The translations under genes and the position numbers were made by a program. A stretch of DNA of 64,000 nt. Origin: Gymnopilus junonius (Eukaryota > Basidiomycota > Agaricomycetes > Agaricales > Galerinaceae). Below the pieces are notes generated by a model, which saw only the letters and a program-made list of their open reading frames with translations, was not told the DNA's origin and searched no databases. Below are positions 45,888 to 58,900 of the stretch, in pieces; the stretch's first letter is position 1; each line of letters starts with the position of its first letter. The stretch spans positions 1-64,000 of the forward strand of contig JADNYJ010000181.1 of NCBI GenBank assembly GCA_015501075.1, read 5' to 3'.

Positions 45888-46539
45888 CGATGAATTTGGG
45901 AGGACATCAGAGTACAGTGGTAAAAACAGATACCCTATATTCAATCTGAATGTTTTCACTGATTAAATGATAAGGAGAAGGTATCCATAAATGTACTTGC
46001 ATCTGTCAAGGGGGTCAGAAGTTCAGATTGGATGATTTGGATAATCTAAAATGTCTTTAACTAACCACTGAGAGAAAGTTTGCTATTTTCAGAAGCTTCA
46101 TCTACTTTATCTACATATTTAAGCTCAGATTCTGCATGGTGATAATTTTACTGCTGCTCATGTTGATAGCACTTGAAATTGGTAAGAGACTGTGTAAATA
46201 GTATTCAAATAATGTAAGAAAGCATATGTGAAAAGTATTGAGCATATTGAAGAATATTTGGACCCATGAGAGTACTTTCTTCTGCTCATCGTTAATGATG
46301 ATGACGAGACACTTTCCACAATGGTTACCTCCAAAAGGAAGTTATGGTGATGATGTATGATGTCAATGCTTGATTTAGGCTTGCCGACTGCGGGTGTCAA
46401 TCAGAGTCTCGAAATCTGGATCCATGTGTAACCAAAATTAAAAATAAGTTAATTTCCCCACAGTGATCAGGCATTGATCCGAGCAATATCAGATCGACAT
46501 TAAAAAGGGGAATCGACATGCAGATAGGTGTTAGCAACC

Positions 46540-48550
46540 ATGGTTGAGTCTGCAACAAATTCCCCAGCATCTGGTGTCAATGAAATATTATCAAACATAC
46601 CAGCACATCTGTTGAATGGTGAACATGCACCATCTACATCGCCAGATAATCAGGGAAGCCCTCCATCAAATGAGCAGGACATGGAGGTGGGCACTGAAGG
46701 AAATGAAGGGGTGGAAGCTGAGGGAGATGACGGGAGGAACTAGAACCTGACCCTGACTTTGATGATGCATGACCCCAAGGACAGATTTGGACAGCCAAGG
46801 AAAAAAAGGTATTGGAAGATTGCCTGCCAATATACAGAGCAACTCCCTGACTCAAGAAAGTACATTGCCATGGAAGTCACAAAGGCCATCAAGAAGATGT
46901 GGTCGGGACAATACAGGGCAAAAACATTGAGGAAAGACCAGGTTCAGTTGGAAGAGTGGAAAAAGAAGAAACAGGTGAGTGCGGTGGCCATATTAAATGT
47001 TCTTGGCTGACCAATGGTAGCAAATTTTCAACTGGTTTTCAAATCATGAGGGAAGTGGATGCAATTTAAAAATTCCCAGATTCACTTTGAAGGTTACATT
47101 TAATAGTGTCCTGAAGGAGCTGAAGCAGAGTGAAATTATCGCAGTTGCAAAGAGTTTGGCTGGAACGGAGTCCACAGATAGCAAAATTTACATTCCATTT
47201 TATTCAGCAGCAAAGCAGGCCATAAAGGAATCATTGATGGAGGCTGAAATAGAGCAAATAAACAATGAAGTTGAATGGCAGCAAAAAGAAGGTGTACCAA
47301 AGAAAAAGCAGGCTGAGTAAGCAACATCCTTCAACTGTCATTCATAATGTTCAAAGATACTGCAGAAATGCCAAATGTTATAGGAAGAGAATACTCTGAT
47401 CAATGGACACCTTGCGATTTCGGAGCATGAGAATGAGAATGCTCAGATTTGAGTGCCACTATGACACAAAGGGAAAGATGTCATACTTGGTGTCCATCAT
47501 CCAATATTCTGCATTGCTGCGAAGGGTCTTCTAATCATTTGCATCAGGTATGACACAAATAGTCTCCAGGGAACAAGTGGGAATATTCCTTCATTTGGCC
47601 AGTACAATCCTAAGGCTTTGAAGGAGTTCACCAAGTGCTGGATTAAGTACATAAAACATGTTGCTGCCTTGGAGAACAGGACTAAACAGTCAGAGAAAAA
47701 AACCACATTCTCAGATGCTGACATCGAATTTTTGAAAGGCAGATTGCCTTTGGTTCCAAAGCCCATTTGCAATGAAAATGGATTAGAAACTAATGTGATT
47801 CAAATAGACATCATTCAGGGTTATGTCAGGAAACACTATGGTATGCTCCAGTCCATATTCAGAGATGCAATTGCTTAGTTTGAGTTTCAGAACTTGCGCA
47901 TGGAATTCCGGGCCCTGTACCATTCAAGCAAATAATCCCCAAATGGATAGAATTTGTGTCCACTACTGATCTCCCTCCACATGTCCCCTTCAAAGAAATC
48001 AGTCACTATTCAGCTGCTGAAACACATAATATTCTCAAGCTTTGGCACCATTGCCAGGGGTGCTCTGAAATTCCATTCAGATGGAAGAATGTGGTGGACT
48101 CCAAGAAGATAACTATTTCAGCAGAATATCCAGATGGCATATTCAATGGGTGGAAGGAACCTGAAAAAATACTGTTGAAAAAGGTTGTTCCAGAGGAACC
48201 AAGTGATGATGGTCAGGATTCAGACCCCAGCATAACCGAAGAATCATGACCTCTGATGCCAATTCAAAACACTGCCAAGAATGTGGACACTGTGTCTCAT
48301 AGAACACCATTTGACACTGATTCGGAGACCCATGTTGATCAGATGTCCAGTCCAACTGTACTAAATACCAGTCCAGACAAGGGACCAGGCAGAATTTGGC
48401 CTAGAGCAAAGGGAGCCTATGTAACTCTAGCTCAGAGTACAGACACCTCTCCAGCACCCATGGATGAGACAGAGAGCCGGCAATTGTGATCACAAACAAA
48501 GCCACCACCCCCAAAGAAAGGTCCTGGTCAACCAAGAGCTAAAAAGACTT
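46540..48550 (+). pseudogene. TE-linked hypothetical protein (KDZ-adjacent, divergent)
   Basis: Unrecognised by function. ATG 46540 starts MVESATNSPASGVNEILSNI, with an acidic stretch. Then RFGQPRKKRYWKIACQYTEQ, FNSVLKELKQSEIIAVAKSL, YSAAKQAIKESLMEAEIEQI and NNEVEWQQKEGVPKKKQA follow in changing frames. The last piece recalls the WN-x-x-G-x-P-x-x-Q pattern of an agaricomycete TE protein family. VPKPICNENGLETN and HVPFKEISHYSAAETHNILK come later. Several TGA stops and shifts, with few CpG. It is divergent from the KDZ transposase start at 45887 (about 650 bp between), so the two may belong to one element. Confidence 0.4.
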
Positions 48551-48736
48551 AATGTTCTCAAACCAAAATCCCAGCACTCCAAAACCTCAATGATAATGAA
48601 ATTTAAATAAAATATATATACACAAAAGTAATTAAATCAAGATGTATATATATTGATGTGGCAGAGAAGGAAGAACGTCATGCAAATGACCAGAGCTAAG
48701 ATGAAAGAAAAAAAAGTGGCACCCCAAGAACAAAAT
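48551..48736. other. AT-rich spacer
   Basis: Includes an AT-rich patch near 48600-48655; no gene seen. Confidence 0.4.
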
Positions 48737-50790
48737 CTACCAATGCGTCTTTCCTCCCTTAGCAGCCTTACCTTTCCCATGCTTCTTCTTGGGTGAAGGT
48801 GCAGCCTCTGCAACAGGGCTCAACTTTCTCTTCTTTGCGCCCTCCTCATTTTCATTGCCAGCATGCTCTGATGTGCCCACTTGTTGCGCCTTCCTTCCAT
48901 TCCTTGTTTGATTTGCAGCAGTGGACACAATGGGGTCTTCTGGTGAAACAGACTGATGTGAAGTGCTGGATGGCACAGGGGATGGTGCAGGTGATGCCTG
49001 GGGGATAGTGGGGGGTGAATGGGGGGCTGCAGGAGGGATGAGCACTGGACTTGCACTCCTCAACATCTCTGACTCAGAAGCAGCCTCTGAGTCACTTAGA
49101 TCCAAAGTCTTCATTGCGCAATGAGGGGGGGGGTGGACCTAGAGACCATTCACAACTTGAGGCTGGCAACTGACAGGGCAATGGCTGGGGTGACGTTGAG
49201 GGAAGAGATGGAGTGGTCACTGATGATTGCTCCTCAAGGTGCTTAGCCATCTCCAGGAGTGGGGCCAGCTGTTGGTCAAGGTAAGGGGGGATTACCTTGA
49301 GATGCTCAAGGAGCAGATGCTTGTCCTCCACCCTCCTCACTATCTCTGATTCCATTATTGCCTGCATTGACTTGAGCTCTTGGTGCAGTTCAATGTTCTC
49401 CTCCTTCATCTGGTGAATGCTGAGTATGAGCTCAGCAATGACGTCACTGAAGGTGATGGGAGCTGCAGCTTCTGATGGACTTCCAGGGGTGGGGACCAAT
49501 GTCAGGCTTGCCTTGACTTCCAGGATCCTTTCGAGGGCATTTCCAAGGGGAGCATGGAGAGAGAGGGGGACTGGGTCATTGAGGTTGCATTTGGTCTTCC
49601 TCTTGAAACAATACCAGAATGAGGCACCAGTACCCCCTTGCTTGACAGTTGACTTCTTGACGTAGCAAGGTCATCGACCTTTTTCACAAGGACCGCACTT
49701 CTCCTCTGCATCCGCGTATTCATTGAGGTCAGGTGGCTCCAATGGCTTGGTCTTCGGCTTCGGCCCATCCGCTTTTTTTCCTTTCACTCGCACTTGACCA
49801 ACTTCCAAGGGCTTGGCATCGTCTTCTCCATCCAAGCCCTCCCCTTCACCATCATCATTGCCCACCCCTTCACTAACATCATCATTGTCACTGATGATTG
49901 GTTTCGACTTGGGAGGCAGCTTACTGTGGATGCCTGGCTGCATCCGAGCTGTGCGGCTGACTCGTGGTTTTGCTGGGGCCTTCATCGCCTTAGTTGGACC
50001 GGCCTCCAGAACTGGTGACTGCTCTCCCTTGCCCTTTGAGCCCTTGGCCTCCATTGTCCCCTTTGTCTTGCCCTGCCCAGCATCTTTGCCCTTCCCTGCA
50101 TTGGCCTCCGATTTCTTTCTTGCTATCATGGCCTCTGATTTCTTCCCTTGGCCTGTCTCCGATTCCTTCGACTTTGACTTTGATCTCCTCTCACCTTCCC
50201 CACTTCTGCCTTCAGCCTCCGCTCACTTCCTAGGCTCTCCACCTGTCTCTGATTCTTTCAACTGTGACTTCAATCTCCTCTTGCCTTCCCTACTTCCTCC
50301 TTTGGCCTCCGCTCACTTTCTGGTCTCCCCACCTGCTGATTCTTTTCCAACATTCGCATCTGCTTTCTTCATCCCTTCAACTTCTGACCCGGTGCCATGT
50401 TTCTTATCATAAGAGTACACTGTCTTCTGAATGGAGGAGAAGTCGGGTTTGAGGGTGGTGGTCCTGTCGGCATTTGTCATCTGGCCATCCTCGAAAGCTT
50501 GGATCAGGTAGTCGAAGAGATGGAAGTGGTCATCTGCTGGGATTTGCTTGGCCATCTTTGACATTTTTTCCTGTACAATTGTAAAGTGAATAATAAAATA
50601 AGTAATAAAAATGATGTTTAGAAAAGAAATTTACCATATCCTGGTACAATGCCTTCTTGTTTTTGTTGAACTCCTCCTCAGAGTGCACAAATTGGCACAG
50701 CTTTGCCTCCCAGGTGTCCATCATCTGGTTGGCCTTCATTCAGAGAGCAGCCATCTCCTGTTCCATGGCATTCTTCATGTCTGTGGCCAT
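48737..50790 (-). pseudogene. TE-associated cysteine-motif / coiled-coil protein, second copy type
   Basis: Minus-strand ATG 50790 (MATDMKNAMEQEMAAL) is followed by an in-frame TGA, then MKANQMMDTWEAKLCQFVHS and MSKMAKQIPADDHFHLFDYL. A long Lys/Glu/Ser-rich part contains near-repeats (ESETGGEPRK and similar, each ended by TGA). Next a cysteine motif CGPCEKGRRPC-YVKKS...FWYCFKRKTKC, a coiled coil (MKEENIELHQELKSMQAIME), a proline-rich part and a basic end (PKKKHGKGKAAKGGK). The C-x2-C-x6-C spacing resembles that at 33781-34433. It looks like a TE-carried, possibly DNA-binding protein. Several stops are TGA at Arg positions. Confidence 0.45.
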
Positions 50791-51004
50791 GGTCAGTATA
50801 AGTGAACGTGAAGATGGTATGAGAGATGGAAGACAAGAAGGAAGAGCATGTCATACTGGTTCAACCATGTGCCAAACAGGAACAATCGTCATGTGACCGA
50901 AGTCTGAACTTCAAAGTATTTTGATCATCGACTAGATAACGATCCCTGTTTCCTTTCATTATGCTTTGGTCACTGCTCAATTTTGGAGAGCATTCAAATT
51001 CCAA

Positions 51005-52230
51005 GATGAGTGATGATCTCGAGAATGCAGTACATGGTGAGGTACATATACTGTATATAAATTCATTTAAGCAGAGCTAATGATGCCTTCAAAATACTTC
51101 TTGCATCAGCTGCTCATATAGTGATGCCCATTGCGGACTTAACATGCAATTGTTTACCTACAAGATCATCCTTTTAAGCTTACCAGTAAGTGAGGTGTAC
51201 GATTTGCCACCCTCAAACTAGGTAAATAGAAGTGACAGAAAGCTATTCCAACTGACATTCATGCCATTTACAATTAGATGAAGATCCACAACCCTCCTGG
51301 TCTCTAATATCACTGACAGCCCGATAAATTTTCAGTCATGGCCTCCGCCAATATTCAGAAAGAGCCTGCTTCAGAATGGCACTGCCAACGATTGACAAGG
51401 ATGACTTAAATCATTGTTGGAGGATCCCACACCACCTCCACAACATCGAAAACATTTAACCAAGGAGGACATTCTGGAATTATGGGAAGATCCTATTTCA
51501 GAGGAGGATCATTTGACTGAAGACCATAAGTTAGCAATGGGTGGGTGAATAGTTGGTTGACGGGCCGAACTGACTTGCACTTACCAGAGCCAGAGATGGA
51601 GGCCGACAGTAGTGCAAATAAGAGCCTCTCCGAATCGAACTTTGATGTCGGCCTCCGCAATTCTCGCTCTGAGATGGTAAATCATGGCCTCCGTGAATTT
51701 CGATCTGAGCCAATCTCGATAAATCACGGCCTCCCTAAGCACCTTCCCAATTTGCCTGGTCTTGTCGAATATATGCTGGAGGACCACAGTCCACCAATCT
51801 CCAACTCAAACCACTGCATGCCTCCTCCCGAAGCAAGGTTTACATCTAATCACAACTATTCCTCTCTCCCATTGCCGCTAAAGCCTGAAGCACCTCACGA
51901 AGCGGCCTGTCAAGCCAGCGACATTGAATTAAACTCCACTAATTGCATGTCAAACTTTGATCCTCCCTTTACATTTGTGAGTATTTTTCTCCGAGATGTC
52001 TATCACCATCTTAAAGGTATTTGATAGGCCTACACAGAGCAGCAATTGCATAATGTGCACCTCAGGGTTTTGGACTCTGATTTGGATAACCCCACCTATG
52101 AAAACAAATTGCATGTCCTATCCAGTGCTCACCGAAATCAACTGCACCTGGAATTACATAATGTCAAGGTACTTTCTGACATTCATGGAGACCTTGACAT
52201 GCTGGAGGCCCTTCTACACCCCTATGTTTG
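51005..52230 (+). pseudogene. Low-complexity TE-linked frame
   Basis: Begins MSDDLENAVHG near 51005; later segments include HRKHLTKEDILELWEDPISE (about 51460) and a Ser/Asn/Pro-rich frame (51545-52024). It contains about three units of a 40-45 bp imperfect direct repeat, marked by GGCCTCCG and TCTGAG words, between 51640 and 51735. No homology recognised; coding status doubtful. Confidence 0.3.
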
Positions 52231-52386
52231 ATTTTGCAGGACAGATAGTGGTTTTCTAATCTGGTTGAAGCTCATAATACATTGTAAATACATTTTTGAA
52301 TAAATGAGCTGCCTATAATCTGCATTGAACGGCACCCGAGAGCCAGCCAGCCCTGCACCTAAATACAGCATCGGCGCCCCGGGCCT

Positions 52387-52745
52387 GTGTCTGAGGTGAA
52401 GAAAAACAGACATCCGAATCACTACTCTAAATAATTGAAATGTACTATCATCAGCGCCCCGGGCCTGTGTCTGATTTCCATCTGGTTGCCGAGTTAACTC
52501 ACCCTGTAGATAAATACAGCATTGGCGCTCTGGGTCCCAATCATATTTCCATCCGGTTGCCATATTTGTACCTATTTCAGCCACCCAGATCAGGCTGAAC
52601 CATGCTGTGTGTCTACATCTTACCTTTTCTGGCCATACTGCACAAAAATAGACAACCATCAAATCTGACTCACTTTGGCTGGCACTGTGGGTTTCATGAT
52701 GTCTTACTTCCCCGGGCAACTGTGTGTCACAGATGATGGTCACTA
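52387..52745 (-). repeat. Dispersed repeat, copy 2
   Basis: Inverted copy of 34422-34778. Just to its left (52345-52400) a short piece of the repeat (GCGCCCCGGGCCTGTGTCTG) is present a second time, suggesting a local duplication at this end. Confidence 0.75.
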
Positions 52746-52746
52746 T

Positions 52747-53240
52747 TGTATGTGTATTTGCGGGTGCATATTACTAACATACTTTATGGTGAAACATGAT
52801 GGAGACATTTCTAATGTTTTGGAACAATTCAGTATAATCGCTATTTTGATTGAGTCCTTGTTGCCCTTCAGTGTCTTTGGCATTATCTTCACAATTTTCT
52901 ATGGTTTGAACAGTCCATTAGTGAGCGCATTTGCTGATGTTTGGGGTGGGATAGTTGTAAGTAGAATTTCAAGTAAAGTAAATCTCCCATGTAAAGTCTA
53001 ATAGTTTCTCATCAGGGATTGGCTCCTCAACTTATCATTCTCTGTGTCATGATGGGACAGGCATGGATGAGAAATTCCCGAGGCTTACAGTTAACTCCAT
53101 TTCAATTTCAAAACCCTGGTAGTTCTACCAGAGTTACAGGTAATAGTGAAATGGCAGTTGTGAGTAGGGAAAAATTCCAAGAGCAGGATTCAGCTCAGAG
53201 TGGCAGCAATATCATTTATGCAACCTCTGAAACTGTCTAG
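52747..53240 (+). pseudogene. C-terminal fragment of a multi-spanning membrane protein
   Basis: The frame carries two hydrophobic helices (CILLTYFMV..., IIAILIESLLPFSVFGIIFT), then SPLVSAFADVWGGIV. An intron (about 52957-53015, GTAAGT...ATCAG) joins it to GLAPQLIILCVMMGQAW and a hydrophilic tail with LQLTPFQFQ, ending with TAG at 53240. This resembles the last transmembrane helices of the agaricomycete serpentine membrane proteins of unknown role. The first four or five helices are missing; repeat copy 2 begins exactly where similarity ends. So it is a host gene cut by repeat insertion, or a captured fragment. Confidence 0.5.
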
Positions 53241-54720
53241 AATGATTCATACTTACAATATGAAAAAAAATAAACATTTTCAGTGCAGAGTATACTTCAA
53301 CTATTGGTGGAAAACTGTGTACACAGGGTTTAGTTATGCCTTTTGCCTCTCATCTAAGAATGGAACCCCTTTCCACTCTTTATAGTTTGCATACATGAAA
53401 TTTCAAACTTGCAACCAATTGCGACAGTGATGTGTGACCCCATATCCTGCTTCTGGCAGAGTGTCATTTTGCATAGAAACAAATGTGGAGTCTGCATTGC
53501 AAAGTATAGCATGCTGTAGATACTAAAAACAGTGGTCATCATGGGTGAATTTCCACTGCAGAGCATCTGTGTCTGCAATGAGGCCATCTCTGGCAGAGAG
53601 ATAAGATTGATGTATATGGTCAACACAGTGCATTTGATAAAAAGAGAAATTGCAGAAGCCCTGCCCTTTGGTTCTAGGCAAATGAATCCAGACAATACTG
53701 GATGTTTTGTGTCTGTTGGGAAAATAATGGCCAGATTAGGACAGATGGCACTACTTTATTCCAAGTGCTAACATCACTTATTCATTTCTTATAAATTTTG
53801 ACTCATTTTTACCCATCGTACTCTGTAGAATATTACGAGGCCTTTTTAGGACTTGTTCTTATATGGGATTGATGACCGAGGTTTGGTGGAGGGCTGCATC
53901 ATGATAAAAAATGTGGCAATATCTGGTTTAGTTTTAGTACAGTCATCCACTGGCTAATGTTACACCAAAAATTAAAACTTGAATGGAAATTCTTGGCCTC
54001 ACTTTCTGTCAATAAAAACTACATGATAATTCTTTATAATTCAATGCCTTTTTTCAGTTAAATTTTCGGGTAATTTTATTGACATCTTGCAAAGAAACTT
54101 CCCAATTACTGGTATAACACTCAGTGGTGAATGAATTTTGGCTAATTCCAGGATTTTGAGCTTGCTATTTCTCTGCCAGACATTATTTGATTGTCCTAAA
54201 ATTTTACCAGATCATAGGTATTATGTACAGCTGAGCTAATCATGAAAATCCATCTCATCAGAAAATATGCATTTTTGACTGAGGTATTTGCATAACAAAA
54301 GTGTAACACTCAGTAATAGGCCTCATATATGCCATGCAGCACAATGGCCTGCACCACCAAGTATTAGAAGTATCTACTAGTATTACGATGCTTTTACGTA
54401 AGTAAAACATTGTTCTTTTAGAGGACATTCTTGTAATGCTCTGTGATCCTGCAGCATCTCAACATGTCTGCAATCAGGACAATGGCGTGCTTGTTCGGCT
54501 TGGTCCGGCTCTGCAGTCAAGCCAATGGCGTGCTTGTCCAGCTTTATCTGGCATATTCTTCTGCCATGTTCTTTTTCTTCAACAAACCATTGGTTCTTGT
54601 CATGGCAGTATTCTCTGTTTGTTGTTAAATTTTACTGCTGTGAAACTTGTTTTGTATGTATAAATATTAATGGGCTTGTTTGGTGGAAATATGTTTTTGG
54701 AAGATGGCTGTGAATGGAGC
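53241..54720. other. AT-rich repeat-like spacer
   Basis: No gene seen. A duplicated phrase containing AATGGCGTGCTTGT occurs at about 54483 and 54525 (42 bp apart). CpG is rare. Confidence 0.4.
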
Positions 54721-54723
54721 CCT

Positions 54724-54826
54724 AGTGCAAGGCAGTTATATTTAGATTCAGATTATTTTTAAATGCTGTATCTTATCTGCTGATATAAGCAGCGTCCCTC
54801 CACTGCTTATATAATATAATAAGTTA
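54724..54826. repeat. Direct repeat, left copy
   Basis: About 100 bp starting AAGGCAGTTATATTTAGATT and ending after GCAGCG-CCTCC-CTGCTTA; recurs at 55466-55558. The end can fold as a small hairpin. Confidence 0.65.
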
Positions 54827-54839
54827 CAGGGCCACTGGA

Positions 54840-55420
54840 ATTAATGTTTGAAAGTCTGGTCTGGTCCAGTTTTTGGGTGCCCGAGGACCCTAACTGAGAC
54901 TGAGACCAGTTAGGTAAAATTAGAAATGTCTAAATAACTGGACTGGACTGCAACTAACTGGTCTTGATCAGTCTTGTGCAGTTATTTGCAGTTATATAAC
55001 TGGTTTTAACTGGTTACAGTTATAACCAGTTATCAACCAGTTATAACCAGTTTTTTTGGCATAAATAATCATCTCATAGTGTAAACTAAATGAATCACAA
55101 TTTTTACGGTCAAAACGAGCTCAAGAACATCACAAATGGTTGAGAAATGATAAAATTAGAGCAGATTCAACAATTTTTGCGAGTATTGCTATAACTTTCT
55201 TAATTCTCAACCGAATTTTACGTTTTCTAGGTCGTTCAAAAGCTATAATATGTGGGTATAATCGTGCAAAATGTCAGAATTTTATGACTGGTCCTAACTG
55301 GTTAAGACCGGTTTTAAGCAGTTACAAAAATTCTAAAATTTGGACTAACTGCTAACCAGAGTGTGGTTTATGGTTACAATGGTTAGTATATTTTGCAGTT
55401 AGCATCAGTTAATGCAATAT
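54840..55420. repeat. AACTGGT-rich segment between direct repeats
   Basis: Dense in AACTGGTT/AACCAGTT words on both strands (for example TTATAACCAGTTAT), especially 54940-55060 and 55285-55400, so both ends are composed of the same short motifs in opposite orientations. No open frame. A non-autonomous DNA element with motif-rich ends is possible. Confidence 0.5.
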
Positions 55421-55465
55421 GAACTTCAACAAATGCCTCATGTGCCAGCAGTGTGTGGCAAAAGG

Positions 55466-55558
55466 CAGCTATATTTAGATTTGACTTATTATTAGTATCT
55501 GGAGCTGGGTGTGTGATTATATCAGCAGCGTTCCTCCGCTGCTTACATAATCTAATAT
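55466..55558. repeat. Direct repeat, right copy
   Basis: See the left copy at 54724-54826. Contains AAGGCAGCTATATTTAGATT and GCAGCGTTCCTCCGCTGCTTA. Confidence 0.65.
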
Positions 55559-55744
55559 CTGTGCCAAGGTACTATCGGATTTGCTGTTCAAGGTGTGTTC
55601 TATTTTATTCTGAAGGGCATATATTTAAATTTTACCTATCATCATATATAGATGGTCTAATACTATTTGTGAAGTAGGAAAAGCATTGTCCTGCCATGCG
55701 AAGCAGTGGCCCACTAAAACAAGTCTAGGTAGCATGTACAAAGG

Positions 55745-55752
55745 TATAAAAG
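55745..55752 (+). promoter_or_regulatory. Likely TATA box in the 5' LTR/leader of the copia element
   Basis: TATAAAAG, about 150 bp before the gag start. The exact LTR edges are not visible because no second LTR is in the window. Confidence 0.45.
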
Positions 55753-55901
55753 ACCATCTTGAGGACAGTATAATACAATTGAATATTTTATCTTAATATG
55801 CTGTGCTCAATAGGTTATGGGCTCTGGCTGTACCTAAACATAGAACTGAAACTTTATCTCATACTGCTCTACTTGCTCTCATCTATTTTTAATGTGTAAC
55901 C

Positions 55902-58900
55902 ATGTTGGAGGAATACACATCAGGATCTTACCAGATCAAAATGCTCAAGTTCAGCAACTGGATGCCGTGGAAGCAAAGGATGCTTGCAGTGTTGTGAGAC
56001 CTTGGACTGGAAAAATATATTGCAAAGGATGCAATTATTCCAGGAGAGCCAAAGGATAGAGAGGCAAGCAAACCTTTGATGGATAAAGAAAAGTCAGCAC
56101 AGAAGAAATGGTTGGAAGGAGATGTCAATGCCCAAACTCAGATCAAATTAGCCATAAGTGATGCTGAGATGATTCACATCAGTGGGGTGACAATGGCAAA
56201 ACAAATGTGGGATCAACTTACCATGGTAAAGGAATCCAAAGGGCAATTGGGAATTCTTGCCACATGGAGATCCTTATATCAGGCCACTGCAGAGGAAGGT
56301 TTTGATATAGTCCAGCACATCTCAAACCTATGTAAATTACAAGAGGAACTATATTTAATGGACAGTATTGTGCTGGATGAGGATTTCATTATGATATTAA
56401 TAACCTCACTTCTGGAGTCATGGGATAATTACACAACTTCTTACCTTGGGTCAAGTAGCAACAAGCCAGTGATCAAATCACATGAATTAGTCATGATTCT
56501 TTTGGAGGAAGATCAGCAATGGAAAGGCCAGAACGGAGATTCTGCAGGGTCCTCATTACAGGCAAAGAGTAACTTGAGAGGAGGACAAAAGAAATATGGA
56601 GACTCAAATGTGGAGTGCTACAACTGCCACAAAAAGGGTCATTTATCAAAGGATTGCTGTGTAAAAGGAGGAGGAAAGGAAGGACAAGGACCAAAGGGAA
56701 GGAAGGGACCAAACTGAGGAAATAGAACAAATCAGGCACAGGACACCAACTCAAACCTTAATGAAGTTGTCTATATGGCCTCAGAAAATCACCAAAAATC
56801 AAAATTTGATTGGTTCCTTGACAGTTGTACCATTTCCCATATATGTACACAACAAGATGCCTTTGTCAACTACTATCCTCTCCAAAACTCCACTATTGAT
56901 AGCATCAAACCAAACCCAGCTATAGCCACCAGATGTAGTACTGTTTTAGTACACTTCTCTGTGAATGGAGAAATAATCCCACACTGCCTCACAGACATTC
57001 TTCACATGCCGAATGCATCAAATTGTCTTCTTTCAGGCACATGCTTTGATGATGCAGAAGGACAGTTTATTGGAGGAGGCAGGAAATGTATTTTGAAGGA
57101 TAAAAATGGCAGAGTTGTGGGTACAGGAAGGAAATATAGGAGACTATACCTACTGGATGCAAGAGCCCAATTACTTGGACAGGAAAGGACCAACTATGCA
57201 AATAACTCACAGAAGTGCACATGGGATCAATGGCACAAATGCTTTGGCCACATTGCTATTCCATCATTAGAACATCTATTTCAGGAGAATATGGTTGATG
57301 GAATGTCTGTTGATCAATCATCTATCCCATCAAAGATGTGTGAGGCTTGTATCCAAGCAAAGCAAGCTCACAGGAAATTTCCACAGGAGGCTGAGCACTG
57401 AGTAACAGAGCCAAGAGAAAGAATTGTATACAATGTGTGGGGACCCACAAAGGTTATTTCCATTGGAGGATGGAAATATTACATTTCATTTGCAGATGAT
57501 GCAAGCCACTATGTTAATGTTCTATTTTTACATGATAAATCTCAATCCTATGATCAGATCAAGGAACACATGGCACAGATCAAACACAAATATGGAAAGG
57601 CACCAAAATATATGTGGTTTGACAACAGAAAGGAATTAGTAAATGAAAAGATGAGGAAACTTGCTGTGGAAGAAGGAATAATTATTGAGACCTCAGCACC
57701 CTATTCACCTTCTCAAAATGGAATTGCCAAGAGATTTAACCATACCCTTTTGGATCTAGCAAGAGCAATGCTAATAGCAAAGAATTTACCTCAAGTCCTT
57801 TGGGATGAGGCAGTCGCTCATGCAGCTTATTTGCAAAATCAAGCTCCAACTCAAGCATTATAGGGTAAAGCCCCTTATGAAGCATGGCACAAATTAATTC
57901 CTGGAGTTGCACATTTGCGAGAATTCAGATGTGATGTGCAGATTCTTGATGAATCCCAAAATAGATCAAAGCTAGACCCAAAATCAAAGAAAATGGTCTT
58001 CATCAGATTCATGGATGGATCAAAATCAGTTCACTATTATGATTCCAGGAGCAGGACAATTAAAGTCTCAAGAAATTTTACCTTCAATGAGAATGAAGAA
58101 CCAGGAGAATTAAAGGACGTAGCCAAATTACCCAGTTTGCAGGCTGAGGGGGAGAATTCTGGAACTACACCCATGCCAACTGAGCCAAAAATTCATTCTA
58201 CAACATCAAAAAATATATCTACACTGAAGGGAAGGCAGGAGATAGAAAGGGAACCACAGGAATCAAGAGAACTTTGACCTAGAGCCAAAAATATTAACTA
58301 AAATTATTAAGCAATCCAGACTCTAGGACACCTGCACTTTGTTGGACACCCTCTCCACTTCAATCACCTTTGCCTACAGCACCACCAGACATTACTAGGC
58401 CTACAGAATCATCTAGATCAAAGACTAGGACAAGGGATAAAGCAAATTTTGCTTTGGAACAATCATTTGAGCAGATTATGGAGGAGCAAATTGATTACTC
58501 TTTCAACTCTTCTGATTTAAGCGAACCTAGAAATGTAGAAGAAGCACTTGGAGGTCCAGAAGCAGATGAATGGAAGAAAGCAATGGAGACAGAGATGGAA
58601 ACCATTAGGAAAATGGGAACATGGGTATTGGAGGAATTACCAGAAGACAGGCAACCTATTGGAAACAAATGGGTATTCACCAAAAAGTGAGATGAACAAG
58701 GAAATGTGGTCAAATACAAGGCCAGGCTCATTGCTCAAGGTTTTTCTCAAAAGCCAGGAACAGATTATTTGAATGATGGCACATTTGCACCAGTTATGCA
58801 ATTTGAAACACTCAGAATGCTTTTAGTGCTTGCCGCAGGTAATAATTGGAAGCTTCATCAATTTGACATCAAGGGTGCTTATTTTCATGGAAAATTAAAG

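Noticed and set aside
51640..51735. CRISPR-like array
   Set aside because: Only about three imperfect 40-45 bp direct units in a eukaryotic repeat region, with no spacer pattern.
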